Shown: piece by piece, positions 1-10,948 of the stretch | How the letters are laid out: each line of letters opens with the position of its first letter | How positions within the stretch are numbered: position 1 is the first letter of the stretch | Source of the DNA: Angiostrongylus vasorum | Lineage: Eukaryota; Nematoda; Chromadorea; Rhabditida; Metastrongylidae | Length of the DNA: 64,000 nucleotides | Direction of reading: 5' to 3' | Assembly: GCA_018806985.1 (NCBI GenBank) | Contig: JADANN010000311.1 | Coordinates: forward strand, 1,302,001 to 1,366,000 | The notes under the pieces: model-generated | Told to the model about the DNA's origin: nothing | The model's input: the letters and a program-made list of their open reading frames with translations, nothing else | The model's database searches: none | Made by a program: the position numbers and the translations under genes

Positions 1-3000
1 GATCAGAGATGGAAACAGTCGATGAATACAGTGCGACAGCCCTCATGCGTTCACGCGAGGAGTCGAACCCTTTGTACGTCCTTGGTTTCTTTTCACGTTT
101 CTTTTTACGAAAAAAAAGGTTTGGTAATTGCACATTCAAATTGAGGAGACTCAGAGCACTTCTCTTAGCTACCTACCTTTATCAGTACAGTAAGGCCTCA
201 GTTGAAATGTGTTATACTGCTCGCGTCCTTCGAACGAAGTTCGTTAACTAGTATTAGGCCGGAAGAACGATGTCTGGAAATTTCTTCAGCCTACTCGACA
301 TACTTTAGGATAATCGAGATTACAAGTGACATGAGTGGACGTATACAGTGTGGTATTGCTGCTATAGCAGCTATTCCCAGAATAGTTTCTATTTTTTCTT
401 CTATATCTATTTCTATCTTTGTATGACTGTATGTTTCGGAAATAAGTGTCATATCCGTTTTTCTCAAGTTACCTAGCAAATGTCGTAGAACGTAAATATC
501 TTGGTCCCATCCTAAGGAACTTTGATCGCTGTAAACAGTATTGTTATGCAAATCTATTCTTAGAATCTCAACCGCTGTAAACAGTATTGTTATGCAAACC
601 TATTCTTAGAATCTGAACTTGTTGTTTGTTATTACTGTCCAAAAGTTATCGTGCGTACAATAACAAGATGAGAATGAGGATGCTGGCGAGAGCAGTCGTC
701 TGCCAGCTGACCATAGGATTTTGAGAGGATATGGAGAGGTAGCCGACGGATGTTTTCGGTAGTGATGCTGGACCTATGTCAAATACCGCCTTCTCCGGAA
801 GCATATGAATAGCTTCGTGAATTGTTATCCTGGTTCGAGCCTGTCAGGGGCTCGTTCGCTTTCTAGATGTGGACCGCATTGATCTCGTGTGTCACCAATG
901 TAGATTATCGCAGTTGTTAAGTCATACTGCACATAGTCATTACTGTACATTGGACTCATCATATCATTATTGAATGACAGTTGCGAATTGTACGTTAACT
1001 TCGCATCATCGTCACTACGTCACGTTTCCCACCAGCTCAGTGTATCGTCATCATCATCATCCTGATCCTCATCCTAGTGTCACTGTTCATTGTTTATCAA
1101 ATGATCTGCGGTGCGTTGTCAGTAGCGGCGGCTATACTAAAATGCGTTCTGTCTGCAACGCCATCGGTGGCATGTACCATTCCTCCCACACGGTACGCCA
1201 TGCGTACAAGGCCACTGAGCGGCCAACTTATGCTGTGTATTCTGTTAAGCCGCTATAGGCTTATCAGTTTCCAGCCATTATCATAGTGGCCCTTGACTCT
1301 TAGGCAATGGTGGCACCCATCGATGCTCAAACTTCACGTTGCTTACATAGCGTTATCCACGACCAGCCGCCTGACTGTGTTCCGTAGATGACTCATCACT
1401 TAGTGTCCTCATTGATCCACTAAAATGCACCTCATCGCTATAATGTTGAAATCTTAGCTCGCCGGAAATACCGCCCGTCTTTATCCCTCTCCGCCTCAGC
1501 ATACAGTCTCCTTCCTCCGCCCTCAGCATACTGTCTACCTCAGCCGCTGCGCCGGCCGCGGATAGACGCGACGCGGCATCGCTTACGGCTAACCAACGGT
1601 TACTTCTTGGTAATTATTCATTATTACTGTTAATGTAATTGTGTTAATTACTTATTAATGGTATAGTAATATTCGAATGCCATTATCTCGTTGTTAGCCT
1701 CACTTCACTACTAGCCTTAGCACCTCATAGCTTTAACTCACGTCATTCCTCTACCATTACTTCTCCATCGTTACTATTATGTTATTAAAGTTGTATTTGT
1801 GTATTAAAGGTTTAATTACCCGAGTTTGAGATATTGCTCTGTGACAACTACGAAAAGTCCCGCGTGGCCTCTTCTCACGAAGTCGAGCATTCTGCTAAAA
1901 GCTAGTGAATATTCGGTGCCGAGTACTGACTCGAAGGCCTATTTTTCCACTAGCAGCTACAGCTGCTATGATATTCACGATGTGTTCCAATTCTCCTTCA
2001 ATTGCAAATTGGCCGCTACACAACCAAAAAATTAGTGGCATGCTATGAAGCTTAGCTATCACTTGGTTAATCACTAGGTTAATAATTATTTTACAGTTTA
2101 GCTCGGTGTGGTTTTTTTCCATTAGTTGTGTCCCAACATTAAACTATGATGAACATCTGTTCGAGACGGTTTAAATAAATCTGCAAACATTCAACGGAGA
2201 ACATATCAACTACTGCAGGTTATTGGGGTACTGGAAAGGCAATGACTATAAGCGTCGTTCAACAATCAAAGCTATTGGTTCTACGTTGTCCACGCTCAGT
2301 CAAGTCTCACATGCCTTCCGCAGGTTGGTCGTAGGCTTGTCTATGAAAACGTCTTAAGACCAGCAAAAGCTCTAGCATAGTAATCACAAAAGGACGAGGA
2401 GAATCAGCTGGACTACCACTCAAGGTTATTAATGATGAAAACTAAATCGTCAAAGAGCAGCCGAATCCATCTGTAAACGAGATGACCTACGTGATAGCGG
2501 ATACAAGAGAATGATTTGGACGAAAAAAATGTTGGAATTGATTTGGACGGAAAAATGTTGGAATCAAATACTTGGTGACCGGTTCAGTGAAGAACTATAT
2601 TAAAGCTGCAAGGATATCGTTGACGAAAAAAGTAGTGATTGACACTAGGAAAAAATTGGGGAAAACTGCATATTAGGAGGCGTGCAGAATGGTCGATAAG
2701 GTTTTCGACGTTTATCATGACGTTAATGGCCGTTAGGGATATCTCAATTGAAGAAGAATTCCTCCTCCACAATATCGTCGGATTCCTCTAGTGAGACAGT
2801 AGCATTTAGCTAATTGTGTGCTTTTGAGAGGTTTTCATTGTCTACAACTTTGATAGCGCGCTCTGAAGTATACCACGGCTTTTTGAATTTTAGCGGAGTC
2901 CTGATCATAGAAATATTGTATTGTCACTATTTGACAAAACATGCCAAGAACTGTGGCACCTGTGACAACAGTGACCAACCCATAAGTTCTTATTCTGCTG

Positions 3001-3790
3001 CATTACAATGCAAACCCTCATGCATTGCAAGTTTCTTTCATAAGCTGAAATAGTTGGCATATAGTACGACATCATCCATTTTATTCATAAAATCTCCCAC
3101 CTGTGGACTGTGGGTTCTCAAAGCGTGAGAAGAACTTGCTTGTCAAGCAACTATTGACGGGAAAAAAGTCGTTGCTGTTTTTAGTCGGAACCATAAATCC
3201 GTACTGTAGGGTGGATGGAATGCTTAATAGAAGTATAAGTATTTGTAGCAATTGTGGAACGAAAACGGAGCCGGACGGTGGTTTATATGGTTCATGATCC
3301 CTATTATATGCCATCTGAATGGTTTGGTCTGCTCTGCCTTTCCAAATCAAAACTGCTCCATAAGGGAACGCAAAGTGCATAGAATAGTATGTATGGTGGA
3401 TACCATTCGCATGTCTTTTAGCTATCCATAAAACGTTGAGGCACAGAAACGTCGGCGATGCCTGGTGAACGTTGAACAGTAGTCGCTAACAGCGATGGGA
3501 GTCTGTACAAACCATGCATTGCTTTCAGTCAATCAAGTATTCGCACTTCAGGTCTCCTGTCGATAGAGAATGTCGTAAGGTCCTTCAACTATTCGTATCT
3601 GATTCCATAAGGGAGGTGGAAGCGAGAGTCATTGGAACGACATATGCCAGACTCCTTAATAAAGCAGGTGGACGTTGCTGTCCAAGAAATGGGAGTATAA
3701 ATCATGGATAACGTTCTACTAGGTTCCTCGGAAATTGAATGCCTGTTTTTATTTTCCATTTTTTTCGTATATTTTGCAACAGTAATCATT
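1..3790. other. Unrecognised AT-rich intergenic DNA
   Basis: No reading frame here exceeds about 100 codons and none shows a domain I recognise. The only internal structures seen are the 46-bp tandem duplication at 527-618, a short TCATCATCATCATC run near 1045-1060, and two loosely similar CCTCAGCATAC-containing stretches around 1495-1545. No tRNA-like or retroelement signal was found. It may hold introns or non-coding exons of a neighbouring gene, but nothing in the sequence proves it. Confidence 0.5.
527..618. repeat. 46-bp tandem duplication, two copies
   Basis: The unit beginning CGCTGTAAACAGTATTG occupies 527-572 and is repeated immediately at 573-618. The two copies differ at about three positions near the ends of the unit. 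It is a simple local duplication and is not seen elsewhere in the window. Confidence 0.9.
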
Positions 3791-3815
3791 TTTTAAAATA
3801 TATTTTACCTACATA

Positions 3816-3822
<7 letters not shown>

Positions 3823-3891
<69 letters not shown>

Positions 3892-3930
3892 ATATATTAT
3901 ATATTATATATATTATATATATATTTATAT
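3823..3930. repeat. (AT)n dinucleotide tract
   Basis: About 105 bases of almost pure alternating A and T, interrupted by a few C and G bases. It directly abuts the start of the SINE-C copy at 3935. The length of such tracts is commonly unreliable in assemblies. Confidence 0.95.
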
Positions 3931-3934
3931 ATGG

Positions 3935-4315
3935 ATACTTGGCACCCTGTCCTCGCTGGTTGTGAGGACCCCAGCATGTTCTCCATTTTTCGGAGTTTAG
4001 CTGGTTTAGCCATTGTGGCTCCCTGGGGTAGTGAGATCAACCTGGCCAAAGTCTGGCCAGGTCGTCGCCACAGCAGGCAGTCGGCACCCTTGTGGATCAG
4101 AGGGGATTTGCCATCATGCGACTACTTTGCTAACAGGACGGTGGGGAATCCTGGTATTGGTTTACTCATAGCTGGGTTTCCTAATGGAAACACCTGACTC
4201 CTTCTCAGCTTGGCATTCCTTGCCCGGGGTATGAACCTCCGCTGTAAATCGCAACCCTACACTACGCACAGAAGTGCCTACTAGCCACGATGAGACGGTA
4301 AACCATTGGGAGGAC
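3935..4315 (+). repeat. SINE-C copy 1 (non-autonomous retroelement-like repeat)
   Basis: This roughly 380-bp sequence recurs at 10160-10375(-), 16215-16575(-), 16590-17000(+), 30470-30770(+) and, in part, 31605-31789(-) and 63129-63313(+). Shared landmarks in order are the TTTTCGGAGTTTAGCTGG block, GATTTGCCANNATGCGACTA, a TGGTATTGGTTTACTC block, TGATGGAAAC and a closing GAGGCGGTAAACC block. In the orientation given here it starts with a sequence resembling the 3' end of RTE copy B, so the element's own 3' end probably lies at 3935 and its sense strand is minus. It has no coding capacity. The family name is mine. Confidence 0.7.
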
Positions 4316-4449
4316 AGAAGACAGAGTATAATACTACAGAATTAATCATTGTATGAAATACAGTTGGAGAGAGTCTTCGACCAAAGTCTTAGACGGATTT
4401 GCATTAATTTATGGTTCCTTGAATATACTGCGCTTATACAATGTACACA

Positions 4450-4535
4450 TATGGTTGCGAACGGGTAATGCAGTGGTAGTAATCACGATCATTACTAGGG
4501 CGGTTCAATCTACTCAGGCCATGGTTCAAGCCAGC
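4450..4535 (+). repeat. SINE-D-like tRNA-derived head (degenerate)
   Basis: The sequence contains a box-A-like GTAATGCAGTGGTAGTAATC followed about 35 bases later by a box-B-like GGTTCAATC. The same arrangement, with better conservation, is found at 21010-21125(+), 31790-31899(-) and 63019-63128(+). It is interpreted as the tRNA-related promoter part of a SINE. No clean cloverleaf can be drawn. Confidence 0.4.
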
Positions 4536-4539
4536 TCTT

Positions 4540-5860
4540 AGCCTGCAAAGCCGCTCATCTTTTCATGTTGAAAAGTTATTATCAGACTTTTCTGGGAAAA
4601 TTCACACTTCAAATCCACCCGACAATAGCTCAGCACAGCTTTCTCATGATTCCAGGAGAATCGAGTGGAATAGCATTTAACGCTATTCGTGATGAAAACG
4701 AAAAAACTCCTCAATTAGCAACCAAAGCCACTCGCAAAGAAGTTCAAAGTTCTTCGTGGGCTATGGATTCGAGGAAACGACTCGAATGCAAGAAGTGCTG
4801 AGATCCGCACAGTGTGGTACATGACGTCGAGTCATCTAATAAAAGAGATAAAAAGTGTGGTATGCTGCAGTTGATTTTAGTGCAGGATTAGAACACAAGG
4901 TATCGTACGTCATCTTCGTGGACATATATCTAGTGGGATCAAGTTTATGATGACCAGTAATAAAAAATGAATCCTTTATAGCCTTGCATGTTGCTTCCAG
5001 AAATTGATTAATCGAGTTCCTGCTTTGTTTCATTTCATTTGGAAGTGAAGCAATGTGCATCGTGATAGTGTGGGCATCCACTGTATTTCTTATATGTGGT
5101 TTTCAAAGAATTTATAGTTCATTTCATGATGTTAAGGGTCTAATTGTTCTTATTTGTGATATCGAAGAGCAGGACATCATTGACTGTATGGAGTTAGTGC
5201 GGGGTCTGTATGACAGAATCGCCCATAGAAGTTTCTTCGCTTCTACTCCTTGATCGTTGCCAAAGTTTGTTGCGTTTATTATGTTTTATTGTATGTTGAG
5301 TAGTACTACTTCTACATTTTGAACTCTACGCTTAAACAATATATCTATAGCTCGAATAAGGAGACTATGGAATATAAGTAAATCAGAGATGAGACGGGTT
5401 ATAATGAACTTCACGTTTGTTCCAGTATGGAGGTCTCGGAGAGGTTATTTCCGAAATGCAGCGTTTAGTGTGTTTGTGCGTTATATGTCATATATGTATT
5501 ATATTTGATCCTAAAAGGATGATGTGCTGTATTTGCACTGAAATCAAGGCGAATTCGGAGAATGGACTACTTTCCTATTGTGTCATGGGTTCGCTGGTCT
5601 TCTGATCTATATCCCGACTGTACCCTTTACGTCGAAAATGCGGAATCATGGGTAAGAAGGAATCGCCTATTTGCTCTAATCTGGAAGTGAATTTGGTACG
5701 ACACCTTTGTAGAGGGAGGATTACAGAGAAGCTGCAAAAATTTTTAAACCACCATATTATGATCAGTGTTTACCACATGTGTACACTTACTAGAATATTT
5801 GAAAGGTCGGCCCTAAAGGGTAGTGCGGGAGCAAGAACATTTTCAATAGGTTCCGTTGCC
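4540..5860. other. No recognisable feature
   Basis: Frames of 60-80 codons occur on both strands with no recognised motif, no recurring repeat and no RNA-like structure that I could see. I assign no gene. Confidence 0.4.
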
Positions 5861-5869
5861 TCTTAAGCC

Positions 5870-6010
5870 TCGTTCTTGGTGGAGATTATCTTTAAGCACG
5901 GTAGCCGGTGCGAGTATCATACCACTGTAAAACCTCTGCAGCTGTGAGTACAACTGAGTGGTCCTATCTTGGAGTGTTTAATGTGTCTTATACACAAGTT
6001 TTTTCCCCTT
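5870..6010 (-). pseudogene. Relic of RTE-B 3' coding end
   Basis: On the minus strand this stretch matches the C-terminal region of RTE copy B (about 22215-22320). The shared order is a CTGCAGCTG core with GTACAACTGA on one side and a GTATCATACCACTGTAAAAC-like stretch on the other. It is too diverged to carry an open frame. Only about 140 bases are recognisable, so this is a fragment of an old insertion. Confidence 0.45.
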
Positions 6011-6019
6011 TGCAGAGAA

Positions 6020-8150
6020 TCTTTTGAAGGTTTTCAGCATTCAGTGCTGCTGTTGTTTATTTAGAGATGTAGTTTACGCCGAACGTGTGGATTCTTTTCG
6101 TGACTTCCTGTTGCTCTGTGGTTTTCCTCAGTGAGCCCCCGCCACCTCGTTGGTTCCTCGGGATCACGAACTACGATTTGTAAGTCCGTCACACTTAGTA
6201 GGTCTAATGTTTCAGTTTTATCACTTAGTATTCATTGTAGTAGCTGACATGATGTCAATGCTGTCTTGTTGTTCATTTGCCATTGATATTGTACCGCTAA
6301 CAATGCCATGAATTACATCACTTTTTAATTTGCGACTTAACCAAGTAATGATAGCCAAACCAAGTGATGATGATAGGAAAGGGTTCTGAACTATGACTTT
6401 TGTTGTTTTTCATAATTTTTTTAATCTCTATTCTTACGCTGATGGCAAATGTTGTCCGTTCCCATATTTGTACCACTGATAACTAAATGTAGGTCTTGTT
6501 CTTCTCCAGGTATGTAGCAGTCTGTTTAGTGTTTTTCTTTTCAAACTGATGTGATTAAGGATAATGAACGTCGCTCCCGTAAATGTTTCGATCGAATCCG
6601 CACCGGTGTGCTGTGGTAGGAACAGGCGCGATTATTTGAAACCATTGGAGAACTAAAAAGTCGAGTGTGGAGGCGAGAACGAATTGTGCCAAACCGCCAG
6701 GCTTAGGTGGGATTTTGGGATTTCTTTATTCATTATGAATAGGCGTTCTATTAGAAGACGAAATATTGTGCGTGAAGGTTAAACATCAAAATAGGAACCT
6801 GTTTGGGTTATACGCATTCAACGTTTTAAAGAGTTGAGTTTGTCGTGGTGTAGAATCAATTTGTTTTAACGTCTGATTTTTATATTCGCGTAACCTAGGA
6901 AGGTTTTCTCATTGGTCAATGTGTTCTTTGTATAAAAATTATAATCTTATTTATTTCCTATCGAAAATGTCGCCTAATGTTGTAGAACGTAAACTGTGTA
7001 CGGTCTAATCACATGTCGCGTTAACTCTAACACATTTGAGACGACTTGCATTGATTTCAGTGCATATTTCCTGAAATAATGACCTAAGTTCGGTAATGTT
7101 CGTCGATGGAAGGTATAATAATGGAGAAGTTCAAACCAACATAGGTTCAAATGAAGTTTGATTGCAAAACCGGTGGATTCGACAGATCTTCGAACAAGTT
7201 ACAAGTTTGAGATAGCCAATAGGTTACGAATTCTTGCATTACAAAAAGTTGGATTTCTGGTTTTCTGGAGCACATGAAACCTGTTTTCTTCCTCAGTTTT
7301 CTTCGCCAAATAAGAGACACGATTTCAGTCAAAGAATCACGGCTGTATTTCCCAAAGGCAAAATTCACCTTTGCAGCTACCGCTTCGTAAACTTTCAAAG
7401 TTAAATCTTGTTCCCGACTTTTTTTGAGAGCTTTACCTATTTTCCGCTTGGTAAACTTTGCATAATAAATTTATACCGTTAGCAAGAATCCATCGGGAAA
7501 TGACCCAAGCCGTAAAACTGGCTGGGAGTTGATTTTAGCACCTCTTTTTTCTGCTTGAATGTTCAGGTTTATTCATTTGCTGGAGGGTCCCATCCCGATG
7601 AGATGAGGCGGCGACATATTCTGTCGGTATACGAGCGGCTTCTACTCTTAAACTGGTTGTATTTGTCAAATCGAGTCCGTTATTGGACGAGAACGAGACG
7701 ACCAGTTAAATGCATAGGGACGAAGTGAGCGATCGTGAGTACATACGACTTCGCCAAAGGTAAATCCCTTAGTCTTTCCACATTTCCTGTATTTTCGGTT
7801 CTGTTCAGAACGAACAGAACGGTGTTTCGCACCGAATGTTGGAATTATTAGCGCAGTTTTAATACCGTTCATTAGATTGTCAAAGAGTTTAAAATGCAGC
7901 ACTCTTTATAGGAGATGTGGTGCAGCCGAAGTTACAAGTCTTAAAGAAAGCTGTGCAGCTGAGACGGAAAGAAAGTTACCATGGAGGATGAGAAAAAAAT
8001 TGAAAAATGGTTTTTTTGACCTGCAAGGGCGCTTCGCTTTTCCCATGTATGACTTTGTATGGCTCATCTCCATCAAATAACTGGCACACTTGCAAAGAAC
8101 AGAACACGGTGAGTATTCTTTCATTTTCAAGCTCTGTTGTAAACTTTATT
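6020..8150. other. No recognisable feature
   Basis: AT-rich sequence with no long frame. The 83-codon frame at 7147-7398 and the 78-codon frame at 7666-7902, both on the minus strand, have no recognised motif. No repeat shared with the rest of the window was seen before RTE copy A begins near 8155. Confidence 0.4.
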
Positions 8151-9374
8151 CGGTCAGTACTTCGACTCCGACTCAAATGCGGCAAATAATTTTGGCGAGA
8201 TGGTGTCACCTTGACGAAGCCCTCTTTTGACGTCGATGGTAATATCGTTGTAGAATGGTGATATCTTGGTTGTGAAATTTTTGTAAAGCTCACAAAGATT
8301 CTTTATATACTGAGCAGGGACTCCTTGACTGTCATGGGCTTCCATGACTGCTTCTGTCTCAGTTGAGTCAAAGACCTTTTTTAAATCAATGAGAGTCAGA
8401 CAGAGCGGTCTTTTGTACTCTCACGATATTTCAATGAGTCTTGTTGTCTTATGGATGTGGTCCATCGCACGAAATCCTTTTCGAAACTCTGCTTGCTCAC
8501 ATGGCTGCCCTTCATCCAGTGTTCTGTCAATCCTATTTAGGATGGATGAATCGAGTGAAGAGGTTGCATACGACAGACAGCAAGAAGATTGGGCGATAGT
8601 TGCCGATATCGTGGAAGTCACCGTTCTTGAACATTAGCACAGTCTCGTCGGTGTTCGCTTGAGTAGGGACCTTGCATTCAGACGGGTAACGTGTAAAGAG
8701 CTGGTCAGTGTGTTTACAAGAACTGGCTTAAGATTCTTCAAGTGTTCAAATCTTATCCTATCTGGAACTGGTGCTGTTCGATTCTTCATCGACGAGATAG
8801 CACGTCGCACTTCGGATGGGAGAACCGGTGGTACGACATATCCATACTCCTTTATTTCATGTGAAAGGAGGAGGACGTGGCTATTGAAGAGGTCCGACTA
8901 CTATTCCTTAAAGATTTTCTCCATTGCATTTCCAGACGCTGTACCTGTTCTGCCTGGGAGTCGGAGTGAAATCTTCTTGGTCTTATAACTGGCGAAGCTT
9001 CGGTGAGCTTTGCGAATGCTTTTCCCAGCCTCTGCAGCTTCGACCATTGCTGTTGCTCTCCTCTCTTTAATATATTATTTTGTCGCTTGTTTATATTGTT
9101 TTGCAAGTTCGGACGTTAGTTCGTGGTTGACTGCAGCTGGTGCGATTCCACGCTAGCGGCTAAGCTCGAGTATTTCTGGAGACAGAGGTCTCTTGGTGAC
9201 TTTCGAACTTTAAGCATTCATAGCGCTAACGTGAGCATGTTGAATTAGCCGAACGTATTCCTCATCGGTGTTGTGGGCAACTGCATCTTCCCAACAGGCA
9301 ACTAGGGAATTGAATAAATCCCACTTTATGGAAGTTTCCCTATTTATTAATATTATTATTTATATTATTATTAA

Positions 9375-9645
9375 GGGCGTCCGTCGCCCAGTGCTTGGAG
9401 GCGCCACTGCGACACGCACGTGGAATCGATCCACGCGCCTATGGCCCACCAAGCCTTGTATCCCTCCGGGGTCGGTAAATTGGTACCAGACATGTCTGGA
9501 AAGATAGCAGCACTGGCTGGATAAATTGCTACGCCATCGCGAGCAGTTGTAAAGGCCAGATATGCATTCAATCACCTCCAACGATACTTAATGAAGTCGA
9601 ATGCATGGTGCATCCCTAGGGTTGATCAGCGCCGATGTCTTTATC
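9375..9645 (+). repeat. SINE-A copy (tRNA-derived SINE)
   Basis: About 260 bp belonging to the commonest repeat of the window. The consensus order is a tRNA-like head with a box-A-like GTGGCGCAGTGG and box-B-like GGAATCGATCCC, then ATGGCCCACCAAGCCTTCC, CCGGGGTCGG, TTGGTACCAGAC, GCCAGATATGCATTCAATCA, TTAATGAAGTCGAATGCATG and a closing TTGATCAACGCC. In this copy box A is degraded, but box B (GGAATCGATCC) and the tail are clear. It is non-coding, and transcription by RNA polymerase III is inferred from the tRNA-like head. Confidence 0.8.
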
Positions 9646-9649
9646 CTTT

Positions 9650-9714
9650 ATCCTTTTGTCGAAAAATAACTGCAGGACAATTCTCTTGAGCTCATCGGAC
9701 GCTTTGGAAACACA
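9650..9714 (-). repeat. Body of tRNA-Arg-headed repeat
   Basis: Immediately downstream (minus strand) of the tRNA-Arg-like unit is a sequence with landmarks GAGAATTGTCCTGCAG and ATTTTTCGACAAAAGG. It is also found after the tRNA-Arg-like units at 15752 (here 15690-15751) and 17478 (here 17479-17520). Head plus body form a SINE-like unit of about 135-140 bp. Confidence 0.6.
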
Positions 9715-9787
9715 AGCCCACGGCCGGGGTCGAACCGACAATCTTCTGATTAGAAGTCAGACGCCTTATCCATTAGGCCACGTGGGC
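9715..9787 (-). tRNA. tRNA-Arg(UCU)-like gene or tRNA-like SINE head
   Basis: On the minus strand the 72 bases from 9787 to 9716 fold into a full cloverleaf. The acceptor stem GCCCACG/CGTGGGC is perfect, the D stem is GCCT/AGGC, the anticodon stem is TCTGA/TCAGA around the loop CTTCTAA (anticodon TCT), and the T arm has GTCGG/CCGGC around TTCGACC. Box B is canonical. The same unit occurs in mutated form at 15752-15823(-) and 17406-17478(+), each with a shared downstream body and a neighbouring hairpin module. A repeat-borne copy is therefore as likely as a working tRNA gene. Confidence 0.6.
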
Positions 9788-9807
9788 TGCGCGTATAGCA
9801 CCTATAT

Positions 9808-9905
9808 AATGGTTTCTATGTTCTTATGAACTGATCGAGTTGAGCTGATATCAACGTATATCAACTTCGCATCAGCTCAAAGAGATATCAGTTCGTAAGA
9901 ACAGA
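9808..9905. repeat. Hairpin module, copy 1 (about 95 bp imperfect palindrome)
   Basis: The sequence reads TTTCTATGTTCTTATGAACT on one side and its near-complement ending GTTCGTAAGAACAGAAA on the other. Inside these is a second inverted pair, TTGAGCTGAT/ATCAGCTCAA. The same module occurs at 15853-15949 and 17283-17372, always beside the tRNA-Arg-like unit. It could be a small palindromic MITE or the terminal structure of the adjacent fold-back element. Confidence 0.7.
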
Positions 9906-9909
9906 AATG

Positions 9910-10690
9910 AAACATGCTGATTATTTATTCCGAACTTTATAGAGAGTCGGTCTTCTGAATTGTATTAACGTTGGCGAAATGTTGCTTTCGAAAGGCTGGA
10001 CAGAATAATCGTCGCATTTGCAGTTTTCAGAGTGGAAGTGAGACTCATTTTTTCCAAGGACATAAGGTCTCGATCTTATCGAGCACCTTGAAAAAGTTGA
10101 CGTCACTTCTTCTTCTGAGTGCTCTCCTAAATTAATCTATATACAATAGTACATCTTGCTGTAAGTAATTTTGTTTTTTTCTTTTTTTCCTCCAAGCGGT
10201 TTATTGGCGCATCGTGGCTGCGAGGTATTCCTAGTTGTCCAGCAGTGATCTACAGCGGGGGACTCATCACCATGTCTGGGTCTCCCTAAGCTGAGAGGGA
10301 GTCCTGCGTTTCCATCAGGAAACCCAGGTACGAGTAAACCAAATCCAGGACCAGGTGATAGGCTTTTGCTTCACTTCCCTCACTTCTTTCAAAAAGTGCA
10401 ATAAAGAAAATATTAACAAGGACATATATTATTGTAAATGGACTCATGTGCGAGAGCACTTAGAAGAAGAAGAAGCGACGACGATTTCCGAAAACGCTTA
10501 GTAAGTCCGTGACCTTGTGTTCCATGAAAAATGCATCGCCATTCCAGCGTGAAAACTGCAAATGCCACGACAATGGTGTTCTATATCTTGAAAGTGCCAT
10601 TTCCGGCAACATTATTACAATTCAAAAGATCGACTTACTATAAACGTCGGCGTAAATGATCACCATGTTTCTTTCTATAATTTTATGAAA
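9910..10690. mobile_element. Fold-back element, copy 1 (inverted arms enclosing SINE-C)
   Basis: The left arm 9915-10195 and the right arm about 10390-10690 are imperfect reverse complements. Shared landmarks include a GAACTTTATAGAGAGTCGGT-like block on the left and its complement ACCGACTTACTATAAA-type block on the right, the AACGTTGGCGAAAT block, and a purine/pyrimidine-rich stretch beside TTCTTCTTCTGAGTGCTC. A minus-strand SINE-C (10160-10375) sits in the middle. A larger version occupies 15850-17375. No transposase frame is present, so it is non-autonomous. Confidence 0.65.
10160..10375 (-). repeat. SINE-C copy 2
   Basis: This matches the SINE-C family over the part from the GCGAGGTATTCCTAG block through TGATCTACAGCGGGG, CTGGGTCTCCC and CATCAGGAAACCC to AGTAAACCA. 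The 3' half (RTE-B-like tail) is missing, apparently lost at the centre of the fold-back structure. Confidence 0.65.
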
Positions 10691-10693
10691 TCA

Positions 10694-10948
10694 CCGTGCA
10701 ACACACACGTGAGATCGGTCCCCTGCGCTCATGGCCCACCAATCCTTCCATCCCTCCGGAGTCAGCAAATTGTTAGCAGACTTGTTTGGGAGGATAGCAG
10801 CACTGGCTCGATGCATTGGTGAGCCACCGCGACTCATTAAAAGTAAAATAAACGCCTGGTATGCATTCAATCACTTCCAAACGACATTTAATGAAGTCGA
10901 ATGCACGGCGCTTTTCAGCTGTTGATCAACGCCAAGAGCTTTATACTC
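10694..10948 (+). repeat. SINE-A copy
   Basis: It starts within the head at CAACACACACGTGAGATCGG and continues through CATGGCCCACCAA, CCGGAGTCAGCAAATTG, GGTATGCATTCAATCAC and TTAATGAAGTCGAATGCA to GTTGATCAACGCC. Box A is lacking. It forms the right edge of the insertion block in RTE copy A. Confidence 0.8.

Noticed and set aside
3739..4197. 152-codon plus-strand frame, one of the longest in the window
   Set aside because: Its N-terminal half is the (AT)n tract (Tyr/Ile repeats) and the rest is SINE-C read in one frame. Not a gene.
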